From assembly GCF_001748245.1 (NCBI RefSeq), contig NZ_BDFO01000001.1:915345-979344 (forward strand): a DNA stretch of 64,000 nucleotides, given 5' to 3'. This DNA comes from Oligoflexus tunisiensis. Its GTDB lineage: Bacteria; Bdellovibrionota_B; Oligoflexia; Oligoflexales; Oligoflexaceae. This document shows positions 30,866 through 40,058 of this stretch, piece after piece. Within the stretch, counting starts at the first letter, position 1. Each line of letters starts with the position of its first letter. The notes beneath the pieces were generated by a model. That model saw nothing but the letters and a program-made list of their open reading frames with translations. It was not told the DNA's origin and searched no databases. The translations under genes and the position numbers were made by a program.

Positions 30866-33622
30866 TCACCAGGACCCACGGTGGCAATCCAATCGACGGC
30901 AAAGCAGCTCATGGAATCCATCGGGTGCGAGCGAATCGCCTTTGCCGGAACTCAGTCCGATGCTTTCATCACGCACCAGCAGCGCCGGGGCCAGTTCCAA
31001 TCTTCGTACAACCTGATCAATATCTGGAGTGGCCTTGTCCCAGGAGAACGCCAGCTCCGCTGCCCAATCCCGATTTTCATTCAAGGTTTTGTCATTCTGC
31101 AGGATCCATCCCTGAGCTGTCACCAGACGGGATCTTACCTTGCCACCCATCTGCGCGGCCCCCTTGAGGGCTTTGATGTCGGTGATTTTGACCTCTGATT
31201 TGCCGACCCGCAGGGGACGCACGCGAACACGTGCGACACCCGTGTGGTCATCGCGCTTGACGCGATGCAGTCCTTCTTCCAGGAAAAGATGCCCGTAAGC
31301 CAGACGTCCGGCCAACAAAAACCAGCAGGGCTCATCGTTCCGCATCGGCTCGCAGAGCCAGGACAGTTCCATTTTCCGCTTTTGGCTCCAACGCCGGTAA
31401 AGTTCAAAGACCGTGTCACGGGCCAGACGTCCATGCTCACCAATCGGGCTGATTTCAACCAAGGCATCCCATTCGCCGTCAGGCCCCATGGCGAGGAGTT
31501 CTCTCCAGGTTCGCCGACCCTGCTCCTCAAGACGATTGAGGGTTTCAGAAAGACTCATGAGGTCCCTACGGAAATTGGCAGTGGCCAGGGACTGACGGGC
31601 AATTTCCAATTGATGGAGAAGTCGCTCCACCCGTTCCGCTTTGGCTTTCAGAAAACCAATATCCCGCACGATCAATGCTGCCTGCTCAGGTCTGTTCCAG
31701 AAATCAGGAGCCTCACGCTGTTCCTCGAGACTGGCGATGGACCCGAGGACGTCCTTGTAAGAAAATTTTTCACACAATTGTCCAAGTCTGCTTTCGATTT
31801 TCTCCAGGCGTTGCTTTAGTTCAGCTCGGCCTGGCAGCGCGAGCTCCTCCTGACGCCTGGCCTCGAGCAGGATACGGGACTGCTTCACTTCACTTGTTTC
31901 AATAACTTTAATGACGACACGGTCATCGAGCCAGCTGACTCGCAGTATGGTCCCTGGCGTCAGATTCCTTTCCAGCAAAATCATGGCCAAAGGCAGAACG
32001 AGCTGCTGTTGCAAGGCACGCTTCAGGGCGCGGGCCCCATAAGCCCGATCATAACTTCGGGCGATCACGGCATCGATCACGCTGGGGTCCACCTCGACGA
32101 GGAGGTTTCTATCCGTAATCCCTTCGCGCTTCAGAATTTGCCTGATTTCAAGCTGGGCAATGAGCCGAACCTGCTCCGGACTGAGTGGATGAAAGCGAAC
32201 AATATGCTGGAAGCGATTCAGGATCTCCGGGCGGAACGTTCCTTCCAGGGATTTGAAGAATCCCCGGCGGTCAGCGCTGCTGCCGTCTGACTCAAAACCA
32301 ATACCCTGTCGCTCATGAATCTCAGCTCCAACGTTGGACGTGGCTATGACGATGGTATTGTGAAAGTCAATTCGCTCGCCACGAGCCGACGTCAAGCGGC
32401 CCTCATCAAGAAGCTGCAGAAAGAGGTCGAAGGCATTGGCGTGACCCTTCTCAAGCTCATCAAAGAGGATCACTTGAAAAGGCTGCTGCTTGATGGGTTC
32501 GAGCAACTTCGCCGGTTTCGTGGCGTCGTTGGGCGAGCCAATCAGCATCTCAAATGCATGATAATCCTTGTATTCCGACATGTCGAAGCGCAGCAAGCGG
32601 CCTGGATCACCAAAAATATAGGACGCGATGGCCCGGGCCACTTCCGTTTTTCCAACGCCTGTGGGGCCGCTAAAGAGCAAACTGCCGATGGGTTTGCGGG
32701 GATCATGCAATCCCGCCTTATACAGCGCAATGGTTTCAATCACCGCCTCAATCGCTTCCGTTTGACCGATAATTCGTTCCTGAAACCATTGCCTAAGGGC
32801 CTGGACCGATATGTTTTCATCGCGTGATACGATCAGGCGCGGAAGGCCACTCGCCTGGGCAAACACCGACTCGATAAGCGCGCGATCGATCACATTTTCG
32901 GTTGCGGATTCGCGTTTCACGTAGCTGTTCAGCTGATCCACAAGCCGCAACGAGCCATAAGGCTGGGGCTGCTGTGGAAAAAAGCGACGACAGAGTTCGT
33001 GGATGGTCCGCTTCGCTTCACCGTCCAGCTGAATCCCTTTCGTCTTCAGGTCGTGTTCCAATATTTCTTCAACGGCCATCTCACTCATACGCTCGATGCG
33101 AATGACGTGGAAAAGTTCGAGGAAACCTGGATGGCGTTGCAGCTTGTCCAGGGCTTCCGGGCGAAGTTCGGCCAGAAAGGGCAATTTTCGGTTCTGCATC
33201 CAGGGACGAATATGATCAAGCAGAGACCCGCTTGAGTTGACCGTCACACCCGCCGTCGCCATGTTCACAATATCGGTAATATAGAGAACCTGCCGGTCCT
33301 CCAAGGCTTCATGGAGTATGGCATTCACCTTGCTCTGCCATTCGCCTAGATATTTCGTGCCGGTAAACATGGAAGCCGTGCTCAGTTCAGCGATGCCAAA
33401 TTCTTTTAGTTCAGCCAGTTGTGCCGCGAGTCCATGGATTATGGCTGTCTTGCCAATACCCTGACGTCCAACCAGCAGGACTGAACGTCCCACACGGAGC
33501 TGCTGGAGAGCTTCGGCGATTTCCGATTCTCGATGCAGGCAGGGTGTCAGGCGACCAGCTTCATGGCTCGCGATCAGCGACTGAGCTGTCGACCAGAGTG
33601 CTCCTGCAAAATTGTCTTCCAT
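30866..33622 (-). CDS. AAA+ Clp-type ATPase fused to a degenerate RF2-like release-factor module
   Basis: 918 residues. Residues 1-560 carry two AAA+ modules without a Clp N-domain. D1 has Walker A GRQGIGKT (52-59), pore loop KYLGEW (90-95) and Walker B VLYITDIV (112-119), lacking the usual Glu. D2 has GPTGVGKT (319-326), VILFDELEKG (384-393) and sensor-2 GARALKR, but the GYVGY pore loop is replaced by GSPNDATKP (362-370). Residues 600-860 align by eye with RF2: PDFWNRPEQA (639-648; RF2 PDVWNEPERA), YGHLFLEEGLHRVKR (776-790; RF2 YGWLRTETGVHRLVR) and LQNDKTLNENRDWAAEL (841-857). SPF is absent and GGQ reads AAQ in KGAAQMGGK. Peptide release is therefore unlikely; ribosome binding or a new use of the fold is inference. 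Confidence 0.85.
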   Translation of the reverse strand: MEDNFAGALWSTAQSLIASHEAGRLTPCLHRESEIAEALQQLRVGRSVLLVGRQGIGKTAIIHGLAAQLAELKEFGIAELSTASMFTGTKYLGEWQSKVNAILHEALEDRQVLYITDIVNMATAGVTVNSSGSLLDHIRPWMQNRKLPFLAELRPEALDKLQRHPGFLELFHVIRIERMSEMAVEEILEHDLKTKGIQLDGEAKRTIHELCRRFFPQQPQPYGSLRLVDQLNSYVKRESATENVIDRALIESVFAQASGLPRLIVSRDENISVQALRQWFQERIIGQTEAIEAVIETIALYKAGLHDPRKPIGSLLFSGPTGVGKTEVARAIASYIFGDPGRLLRFDMSEYKDYHAFEMLIGSPNDATKPAKLLEPIKQQPFQVILFDELEKGHANAFDLFLQLLDEGRLTSARGERIDFHNTIVIATSNVGAEIHERQGIGFESDGSSADRRGFFKSLEGTFRPEILNRFQHIVRFHPLSPEQVRLIAQLEIRQILKREGITDRNLLVEVDPSVIDAVIARSYDRAYGARALKRALQQQLVLPLAMILLERNLTPGTILRVSWLDDRVVIKVIETSEVKQSRILLEARRQEELALPGRAELKQRLEKIESRLGQLCEKFSYKDVLGSIASLEEQREAPDFWNRPEQAALIVRDIGFLKAKAERVERLLHQLEIARQSLATANFRRDLMSLSETLNRLEEQGRRTWRELLAMGPDGEWDALVEISPIGEHGRLARDTVFELYRRWSQKRKMELSWLCEPMRNDEPCWFLLAGRLAYGHLFLEEGLHRVKRDDHTGVARVRVRPLRVGKSEVKITDIKALKGAAQMGGKVRSRLVTAQGWILQNDKTLNENRDWAAELAFSWDKATPDIDQVVRRLELAPALLVRDESIGLSSGKGDSLAPDGFHELLCRRLDCHRGSW

Positions 33623-33905
33623 GAATACTGACCTTTACAAAAACAGGAATGAGGCGCGAATGCAACCCGTGCAAGGGGTGCCTGATAGTAAAGGAGGGCC
33701 TGATTTTCTTCATGCAGCAAGAGAGGGCCGATGCAAATTAACGTTCTCCAGTTCAGCCAGGTTGGGCGCATTTGACCAGGATTGTGCGTCACATTGTGCG
33801 AGTCCATTCCGCTGAGGAATGTACACCATTGACCCCTGAGATTGAGTCGGTCACAGTTTCCTGGTCGTGTGGCCTGCGAACCGCCTTGGATTGGAGGGCA
33901 TTCCG

Positions 33906-36764
33906 GTGCAAAAAACAGTTCTCGATCAGATTCAGCCTCAGGCTTATCAGCTGTCCATCGATAGTGTTGTGACAGCACTGGGAACGCATCTTCAAAAAGG
34001 TCTCACCGAGAGTGAGGCCGGGCAGCGGCTTGAAAACCTGGGCCGGAACGAACTGCAGACCGAAGCGGGAACTCCCGCCTGGAAAAAATTTCTGGCGAAA
34101 TTCAAGGACACCTTCGTCATTCTCCTGCTCTTTGCGACGGCCGTGTCGCTCGGAATTTGGTTCTTTGAACGTGGGTCGGCTCTGCCGTATGAAGCCATCA
34201 CCATTTTTGCGGTGGTTCTTTTGAATGCCATCATGGGTTATGTTCAGGAATCACGGGCGGAATCAGCCGTCGCCGCTCTGAGCCAGATGGCGGCACCGCA
34301 TGCGAATGTCATCCGCCAGGGCGAAAGGCGCAGTATTCCTACAGCTGAAGTCGTGGTGGGTGATATCATCCTGCTTGAGGAAGGCGACACCATTCCCGCC
34401 GATGCCCGTCTGGTTCAATCCGTTGCTCTGCAGACCAGTGAGGCGGCCTTGACCGGCGAAAGCCTTCCCGTTTTGAAGGATGTGGCTCCGATCAGCGGCC
34501 CACGAGGCCTGGGCGATCGCCATAATATGGTCTTCAGTGGCACTTCGATTACCTACGGGCACGGTCGCGCTGTGGTGGTGGCCACGGGCATGCAAACCGA
34601 AATGGGCCGCATCGCCGGCATGTTGCATAGCGTTCCCATGGAATCCACTCCCTTGCAAAAGGAACTGGATCGCGTGGCGCGTATGCTGGCGATCATCGTT
34701 GTCATCATTGCTCTCGTCATGATTGCGACGCTCTTCATCTTTGAAAATGTGCGAGGCCTTTCCGCCATCGTCCAGGTTCTGATCCTGAGCGTGGCTCTTG
34801 CTGTGGCTGCGGTACCGGAAGGTCTGCCGACCATCGTCACCGCGGTGCTGGCTGCCGGGGTGAGGCGCATGGCCAGGCGCAATGCCATCGTGCGGCGTCT
34901 GTCAGCGGTTGAAACCCTGGGTTCGGCCAATGTCATCGCCTCGGATAAAACGGGGACGCTCACCCGCAATGAAATGACAGTCCGCAAGGTGATCACTGCC
35001 AGTGGACGCGTGATGCTCAGTGGAACGGGTTATGTTCCGGAGGGTGAGGTCAAGGAGGAGGAAGGCCGTGATTCCGTCCGCGATATTGTGCAGAAGGAAC
35101 TGAAACGAGCCCTCTGCGCTGCAGATCGAGCGAATAATGCCGTGCTGCAAGAGAAGAATGGTGGCTGGGCGGTCCAGGGTGATCCCACCGAAGGGGCCCT
35201 GGTGGTGGCCGCACGCAAGGCGGGGCTCGATGCGGATCGCCTGGAAGCCCGGTTTGAACGCATCGGTGAGATTCCATTTTCATCGGAACGCAAACTGATG
35301 AGTACCGTTCATAGTGACTTCGATCAGCAGGAGCGCCTTATGGTCTTCACCAAAGGTGCGCCTGACCTTTTGCTGGCGCGCTGCGCCTTTGAGCTGGTCG
35401 GGGAAACCAAAAGACCGCTCAGTGATCGGCGTCGTGCCGAGATCCTGGAGACGAACGAGGAGCTGGCCGGGGAGGCTCTGCGCACGCTCGGTGTCGCCTT
35501 CCGCGCGCTGCCCAGGGAGGATTTCGAAGAGGGAAAATTTGATGAGAGAGTGGAAAATGAACTGGTCTTTGCCGGATTGATCGGCATGATCGATCCTCCT
35601 CGGCAGGAAGCCAAGGCCGCGGTGGAACTGGCTCTGCATGCCGGCATACGCCCGATCATGATCACCGGGGATCATTCAAAGACGGCCAGCGTCATAGCCA
35701 GCGAACTCGGGATATCCCGCAATGGTCGGACCATGACTGGCACCGAACTGGATAGGATTCAGGATGATGAATTAATCGGTGTGACTCGCGATGTTTCCGT
35801 TTATGCGCGCGTGAATCCAGAGCATAAGCTGCGTATCGTCAAGGCCCTGCAAAAACAGGGTGCGATCGTGGCGATGACCGGGGATGGTGTGAATGATGCG
35901 CCGGCTCTGAAAACAGCCGATATCGGTGTGGCGATGGGCATCACGGGAACGGATGCATCCAAGGAAGCGGCCGCCATGGTGCTGGCGGATGACAACTTCG
36001 CCAGTATTGTGAAGGCTGTTGAAGGTGGTCGCACAATTTTTTCCAACATTCAAAAATGCCTTCGCTATCTGCTCTCATCGAATATTGGTGAAGTCCTGAC
36101 CATGTTTTTCGGTGTGATCATGGCAGGAGCCTTGGGACTGCGCGCGGATGGCTCGACGCTTGTGTTGCCGCTCCTGGCCACGCAGCTGCTCTGGATCAAC
36201 CTCGTCACCGATGGCTTTCCCGCCTTTGCTCTGGGTCTGGATCCGGCGGATCCGGACGTGATGAATCGGCCGCCAAGACCCAAGGGAGAAGGCGTCATCA
36301 CGCGACGGATGTGGTTCAACATCATTGTGGGCGGAGCGGTGATGGCCGTCGGCACACTTGCGGTGCTGGATGCGTCCCTGCCTGGCGGCTGGATTGATGG
36401 CAACGGTACGATGCGTTACGCCCAAACCATGGCCTTTACCACCCTGATGCTCTTTCAGATGTTCAATGTTTTCAATTCCCGATCCGATGAAGAGAGCGCG
36501 TTCAAAGGCCTGTTTCATAATCCCTCGCTTTGGGCGGGTCTGATCGTTTCCATTCTTCTGCAGATCGCCGTGGTGTATGTTCCCGTTTTGCAGCAGGCCT
36601 TTTCCACGGTCAGCCTGAGCGGAGCGGATTGGTTGCGCTGCGCGGTCGTGGCCAGTTCCGTGCTTTGGGTTCTTGAACTTCATAAAATATTCTCCAGGAG
36701 GCAGGCCCATAAGGCCGAGCCTGCCCCCAAGGCTGCACCGTGGCCGGAGTTAAGGCAAACCTAA
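33906..36764 (+). CDS. P-type cation-transporting ATPase (P2A, Ca2+-ATPase-like)
   Basis: 952 residues from GTG 33906 (GGAGGG seven bases before). Actuator TGES (183-186), the P2-type transmembrane motif VAAVPEGLPTIVT (PEGL 304-307), phosphorylation site DKTGTLT (347-353), KGAPD, and hinge MTGDGVNDAPALKTADIGVAMG are all present, with about ten membrane segments. The PEGLP motif and C-terminal NLVTDGFPAFALGLDP place it with SERCA/PMR1-like Ca2+ or Mn2+ pumps of bacteria. It exports cations across the inner membrane at the cost of ATP. The next gene starts in a TAATG overlap, so they are co-translated. Confidence 0.92.
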   Translation: MQKTVLDQIQPQAYQLSIDSVVTALGTHLQKGLTESEAGQRLENLGRNELQTEAGTPAWKKFLAKFKDTFVILLLFATAVSLGIWFFERGSALPYEAITIFAVVLLNAIMGYVQESRAESAVAALSQMAAPHANVIRQGERRSIPTAEVVVGDIILLEEGDTIPADARLVQSVALQTSEAALTGESLPVLKDVAPISGPRGLGDRHNMVFSGTSITYGHGRAVVVATGMQTEMGRIAGMLHSVPMESTPLQKELDRVARMLAIIVVIIALVMIATLFIFENVRGLSAIVQVLILSVALAVAAVPEGLPTIVTAVLAAGVRRMARRNAIVRRLSAVETLGSANVIASDKTGTLTRNEMTVRKVITASGRVMLSGTGYVPEGEVKEEEGRDSVRDIVQKELKRALCAADRANNAVLQEKNGGWAVQGDPTEGALVVAARKAGLDADRLEARFERIGEIPFSSERKLMSTVHSDFDQQERLMVFTKGAPDLLLARCAFELVGETKRPLSDRRRAEILETNEELAGEALRTLGVAFRALPREDFEEGKFDERVENELVFAGLIGMIDPPRQEAKAAVELALHAGIRPIMITGDHSKTASVIASELGISRNGRTMTGTELDRIQDDELIGVTRDVSVYARVNPEHKLRIVKALQKQGAIVAMTGDGVNDAPALKTADIGVAMGITGTDASKEAAAMVLADDNFASIVKAVEGGRTIFSNIQKCLRYLLSSNIGEVLTMFFGVIMAGALGLRADGSTLVLPLLATQLLWINLVTDGFPAFALGLDPADPDVMNRPPRPKGEGVITRRMWFNIIVGGAVMAVGTLAVLDASLPGGWIDGNGTMRYAQTMAFTTLMLFQMFNVFNSRSDEESAFKGLFHNPSLWAGLIVSILLQIAVVYVPVLQQAFSTVSLSGADWLRCAVVASSVLWVLELHKIFSRRQAHKAEPAPKAAPWPELRQT

Positions 36765-38302
36765 TGAGGTCACTCGTCTTGAATGGGTTGCTTATGCTGC
36801 CCTTGGTCATCCTGGGCTGCAAATCATTGCCAGACCTGGATCATCGCACGGTCTCCACCGCTCGATTGGACACCCATGATACGCAGCTGGGTCAGGCCCT
36901 TGAGCCCTTGACCCAGGCTCATCCCGGCCTTGCAGGGATATATCCTTTGCGCAATGCCCGGCATGCTTTTGCAGCTCGGGTTGTGCTCGCCCACGCAGCG
37001 GAGCGCACGCTCGATATTCAGTATTATATCTGGCGGCATGACAGGACCGGCACCATGCTCTTCGATGCTGTGCGGACTGCAGCGGATCGCGGGATCAGGG
37101 TGCGACTGCTTCTGGATGACAATAATACCTCGGGGCTGGATGGAATCCTTGCGGCTTTGGATGCGCATCCCCAGATTGAGATCCGTCTCTTCAATCCCTT
37201 TTTGTATCGCAATCTGCGGGTCCTTGATTTCATCACGGATTTTGGACGCGTGAATCGACGCATGCACAACAAGTCCTTTACCATCGACAACCAGGTGACG
37301 ATCATCGGCGGTCGCAATGTTGGGGATGAATACTTCGGTGCCACCGACGATATGCTCTTTGCTGATCTTGATGTGCTGGCGATCGGGCCGGTCGTCAAGG
37401 ATGTCTCCCGGGATTTTGATCGCTACTGGTCGAGCGCCTCGTCGTACCCTGCCGACCGCCTTCTGCCGCCTGTGGATGCTGCGATCCTGGCGGAAATCGC
37501 CCGGAAGGCGCGTGAGCTGGAGCAAAGTCCGGAAGCCGCGGCCTACATCGAGGCGATTCGCAGCCTGCCTTTTGTTCAGGACCTGAAAGAGCACCGCTTG
37601 CCGTTCGAATGGGCTGAGACGCGGATGGTGAGCGATGATCCCAGGAAAGGTCTGGGGCAGGCTCCGCCGGACGGCCTCCTGCCCCATCGCTTGATGAAGG
37701 TCCTTGGAACCCCCAAGGCCCATGTTGATCTCGTCTCGCCCTATTTTGTCCCGACCGAAGATGGTGTGGAATCCTTTGCTTCGCTGACGGAGGAAGGTGT
37801 CCAGATCCGTGTGCTGACCAATTCCTTTGAAGCCACCGATGTCGCCTTCGTTCATGCCGGTTATGCCAGGCGTCGCAGGGCCCTTCTGAAACACGAGGTC
37901 AAACTTTATGAATTTCGTGGGCCGCCGCGTGAACCTGAGCAGGGCAGTGCCTTCAATCCGCGCGGCAGTTCGCGCACCAGTCTGCATGCCAAGACCTTTG
38001 CCACGGATGGTTTGCGGGTGTTCATAGGCTCCTTCAATTTCGATCCCCGTTCCGCGAAGCTGAATACCGAGATGGGATTTGTGATCGAAAGCCCGATCCT
38101 GGCCCGGCAGATCAAAACGGTCTTCGATCGTGATGTTCCCTTGAACGCTTACGAACTGGCTCTCAATGCCGAGGGCGGTCTGATCTGGATCGAACGCCAG
38201 GGGGAAAGGAGAGTGGAGCATACGGTGGAGCCGAACATGAACGTTTGGGAGCGGTTGCTGGTCTGGCTGCTCGCGCAACTGCCCATTGAGTGGTTGCTCT
38301 GA
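36764..38302 (+). CDS. phospholipase D-family lipoprotein (cardiolipin-synthase-like, ClsC type)
   Basis: 512 residues from ATG 36764, which overlaps the ATPase stop. Lipobox LPLVILGC (Cys 19). Two HKD motifs: MHNKSFTIDN near residue 168 and SLHAKTFATDGLRVFIGSFNF near 415, the paired sites of the PLD superfamily. The N-terminal LDIQYYIWRHDRTG is typical of ClsC-like phosphatidyltransferases that act on phosphatidylethanolamine and phosphatidylglycerol. It is anchored outside the cytoplasm by lipid; phospholipid remodelling is the likely role. Co-transcription with a cation ATPase is unusual and unexplained. Confidence 0.88.
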   Translation: MRSLVLNGLLMLPLVILGCKSLPDLDHRTVSTARLDTHDTQLGQALEPLTQAHPGLAGIYPLRNARHAFAARVVLAHAAERTLDIQYYIWRHDRTGTMLFDAVRTAADRGIRVRLLLDDNNTSGLDGILAALDAHPQIEIRLFNPFLYRNLRVLDFITDFGRVNRRMHNKSFTIDNQVTIIGGRNVGDEYFGATDDMLFADLDVLAIGPVVKDVSRDFDRYWSSASSYPADRLLPPVDAAILAEIARKARELEQSPEAAAYIEAIRSLPFVQDLKEHRLPFEWAETRMVSDDPRKGLGQAPPDGLLPHRLMKVLGTPKAHVDLVSPYFVPTEDGVESFASLTEEGVQIRVLTNSFEATDVAFVHAGYARRRRALLKHEVKLYEFRGPPREPEQGSAFNPRGSSRTSLHAKTFATDGLRVFIGSFNFDPRSAKLNTEMGFVIESPILARQIKTVFDRDVPLNAYELALNAEGGLIWIERQGERRVEHTVEPNMNVWERLLVWLLAQLPIEWLL

Positions 38303-38360
38303 TAGGCAGCCAGCCGTCGAGGCGGTATAAAGGCCTGAACGCAAAGGAAGGAGCTTTCCC

Positions 38361-38965
38361 ATGGAAATCGCGATCACGGCACTGGAAAAATCATGTAAGA
38401 GCCACCGGCTTTCGGGCCTTGTTCTGGGATCCTGCCTCGCCCTCGCTCTGTCCTCTCCTGCTCTCGCGCAGACGGCAAAGCCAACGCCTTATATGCCAGG
38501 CACCTATGATATCGACCCGGCCCATACCCGCGTGTCCTTTGTGATCGGGTGTCCAAGGCCTCGGTCACCATTCCGGTTCAGTCCATCGATACGGGTGTGA
38601 AAAAGCGCGACGATCACCTGCGCTCGAAGGATTTTTTTGAAGTGTCGAAATATCCAAACATGGCCTTCGTCAGCAAGTCCTTCAGCGGGACGCCGGAGTC
38701 TTTTAAAATGACAGGCGCTCTAACCATCAAGGATGTGACCAAGGATGTCACCTTTGATGGGAAATATACGGGTTCCGTGAAGGACTCATGGGGACAGCAA
38801 AGAACGGCCTTGCAGGCGACGGCGAATATCAATCGGAAGGACTTCAATATCAACTACGATGACAAGGTGGATATCGGGCCGGCTGTGGGCCATGAGGTTC
38901 AGATTCGACTTTGGGTGGAAGGTGTGAAGAAGGAAGATTCCAAGAAGGGACCCCCGAAGAAGTGA
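38361..38965 (+). pseudogene. yceI: yceI-family gene broken by an internal deletion and frameshift
   Basis: The first part (ATG 38361, ribosome site AAGGAG) encodes a signal peptide ending SSPALA and the YceI start YDIDPAHTRVSFVIG. The frame then runs into unrelated residues (CPRPRSP) and stops at 38600. The YceI sequence resumes one frame over, near 38550, with SKASVTIPVQSIDTGVKKRDDHLR through ATANINRKDFNINYDD and WVEGVKK. About 25-30 residues usually found between the two parts (the strand region HLM-x-x-V-x-G-x-F) are missing. YceI proteins bind isoprenoid lipids in the periplasm; the fold lacks a strand pair here. A sequencing error cannot explain the missing residues. Confidence 0.8.
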
Positions 38966-38970
38966 ACCGA

Positions 38971-38989
38971 CCCCTGGCATGGCCAGGGG
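38971..38989. terminator. hairpin between convergent genes
   Basis: CCCCTGGC (38971-38978) pairs perfectly with GCCAGGGG (38982-38989) around an ATG loop. It lies six bases after the broken yceI and 18 before the stop of the convergent small protein gene, a position expected for a bidirectional terminator. Neither side has a strong T run, so termination may be weak. Confidence 0.5.
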
Positions 38990-39006
38990 CTCTTCCATGG
39001 CAGGCT

Positions 39007-39270
39007 TTACTGACCCTTGAGTTTATCGAGACCGTCCTGAACGGACTTGACGACGGAATCATCCGCACCAAATTGCTTGGCGAGATCGATCAACGCGCTG
39101 GGGTTCGACATCACCGTCATCACCAGCTGCTGCAGGACTTCGGGTGGAATTCCGAGTTCCTGAACCTTGGCCATGGCCGAGAATGGGTTTTCCTGAGCAG
39201 CCTTCACCAGTTCCTGCAATTTTTCGGGAGCCACATTCAAATTTTGAATCATTGAGAGCAAATCTTGCAT
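39007..39270 (-). CDS. small helical protein of unknown function
   Basis: 87 residues from ATG 39270 (AAGAG six bases upstream). Entirely helical, with no signal or membrane segment: repeats of LQELV / NPFSAMAKVQELGIPPEVLQQLVMTVMSNPSALIDLAKQFGADDS. The NP-x-A-M-x-x-V-x-x-LGIPPE-x-LQ pattern recalls small DUF2999-type proteins of gammaproteobacteria by eye; I hold that loosely. It begins 19 bp after the Sco1-family gene and is likely in the same operon. Confidence 0.7.
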   Translation of the reverse strand: MQDLLSMIQNLNVAPEKLQELVKAAQENPFSAMAKVQELGIPPEVLQQLVMTVMSNPSALIDLAKQFGADDSVVKSVQDGLDKLKGQ

Positions 39271-39289
39271 GGGAAACTCTTTTCGTGAA

Positions 39290-39919
39290 TTAAAAAATAC
39301 CAAAGCGTTTGGGGCGGCTCAGTGATTTCAGATCCTGGGCCAAACGACCTTTGGCCAAAGGTGGAGTATAGATCACCTGCCATTCCCCTTCCGGGTTGAT
39401 CACAAAATACTGAGGGCTGTGGGCCATCGTATAAAGACCAACCTCGCCCTGTCCTTCCTTGGCAAACGTTGCATTTATCAGACCAGCGAAATGTTTGATG
39501 TCATCCAAATTGCCGGTCACCGGACGAATCGCGGTATGAAAAGCCTGAACGTATTTTTTCAGGACTTCAGGCGTGTCTCGCTCCGGATCCACTGTAATAA
39601 AAACAAACTGGATCCGATTGCGACTATTCAGCGGGAGAGCATTGAGTTCATCGCGAAAAGCCGCCAGTGTCACAGGGCAGACATCGGGGCAGTGTGTGAA
39701 ACCGAAGGACAAAACGGTCCACTTGCCGAGGACATCGGCTTTCCGAAAGGGCTGGCCATAAACATCGACCAGATTGAACTCACCAATTTCCTGCGCCGGG
39801 ATGAGTTCGGTGCCGCCAATGGCGGGATCATTCCTCGAATCGTTTTGAAAATAAAGAAAGAGAACGAGCGCAATCAGGATACCGAAAAGTGCCAGCGTCC
39901 GATGGGGGATTTTTGGCAT
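39290..39919 (-). CDS. Sco1/SenC-family copper chaperone or thiol protein
   Basis: 209 residues with an N-terminal membrane anchor (LALFGILIALVLFLYF). The thioredoxin-like domain has the copper-binding FTHCPDVCPVTL (CxxxC) and the third ligand His in TMAHSPQYFVINPEG; FITVDPERDTPEVLKKYVQAF is the family signature. Sco proteins deliver copper to the CuA site of cytochrome c oxidase or act in redox sensing. No oxidase genes lie nearby. The ATG 39919 has GGAG TAAGGA upstream. Confidence 0.9.
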   Translation of the reverse strand: MPKIPHRTLALFGILIALVLFLYFQNDSRNDPAIGGTELIPAQEIGEFNLVDVYGQPFRKADVLGKWTVLSFGFTHCPDVCPVTLAAFRDELNALPLNSRNRIQFVFITVDPERDTPEVLKKYVQAFHTAIRPVTGNLDDIKHFAGLINATFAKEGQGEVGLYTMAHSPQYFVINPEGEWQVIYTPPLAKGRLAQDLKSLSRPKRFGIF

Positions 39920-40058
39920 TCCTTACTCCGTCAAAAACCGTTAATGAGCGACCCAGAGGTCGTAGCATAGGCCCTGGTAAAGACCAAGTTGATATTTGAC
40001 GAGGGACGGCATCTAGGGAAGTATAGGGGCCACGTAACACGCAAAAGGAGTCCTCTCT

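Noticed and set aside
30866-33622. T6SS ClpV ATPase
   Set aside because: No Clp N-domain, no tss genes in the neighbourhood, and the C-terminus is release-factor-like.
36824-38377. Minus-strand open frame of 517 codons opposite the PLD lipoprotein gene
   Set aside because: The sense strand has two HKD motifs and a lipobox; the antisense product shows no recognisable features.
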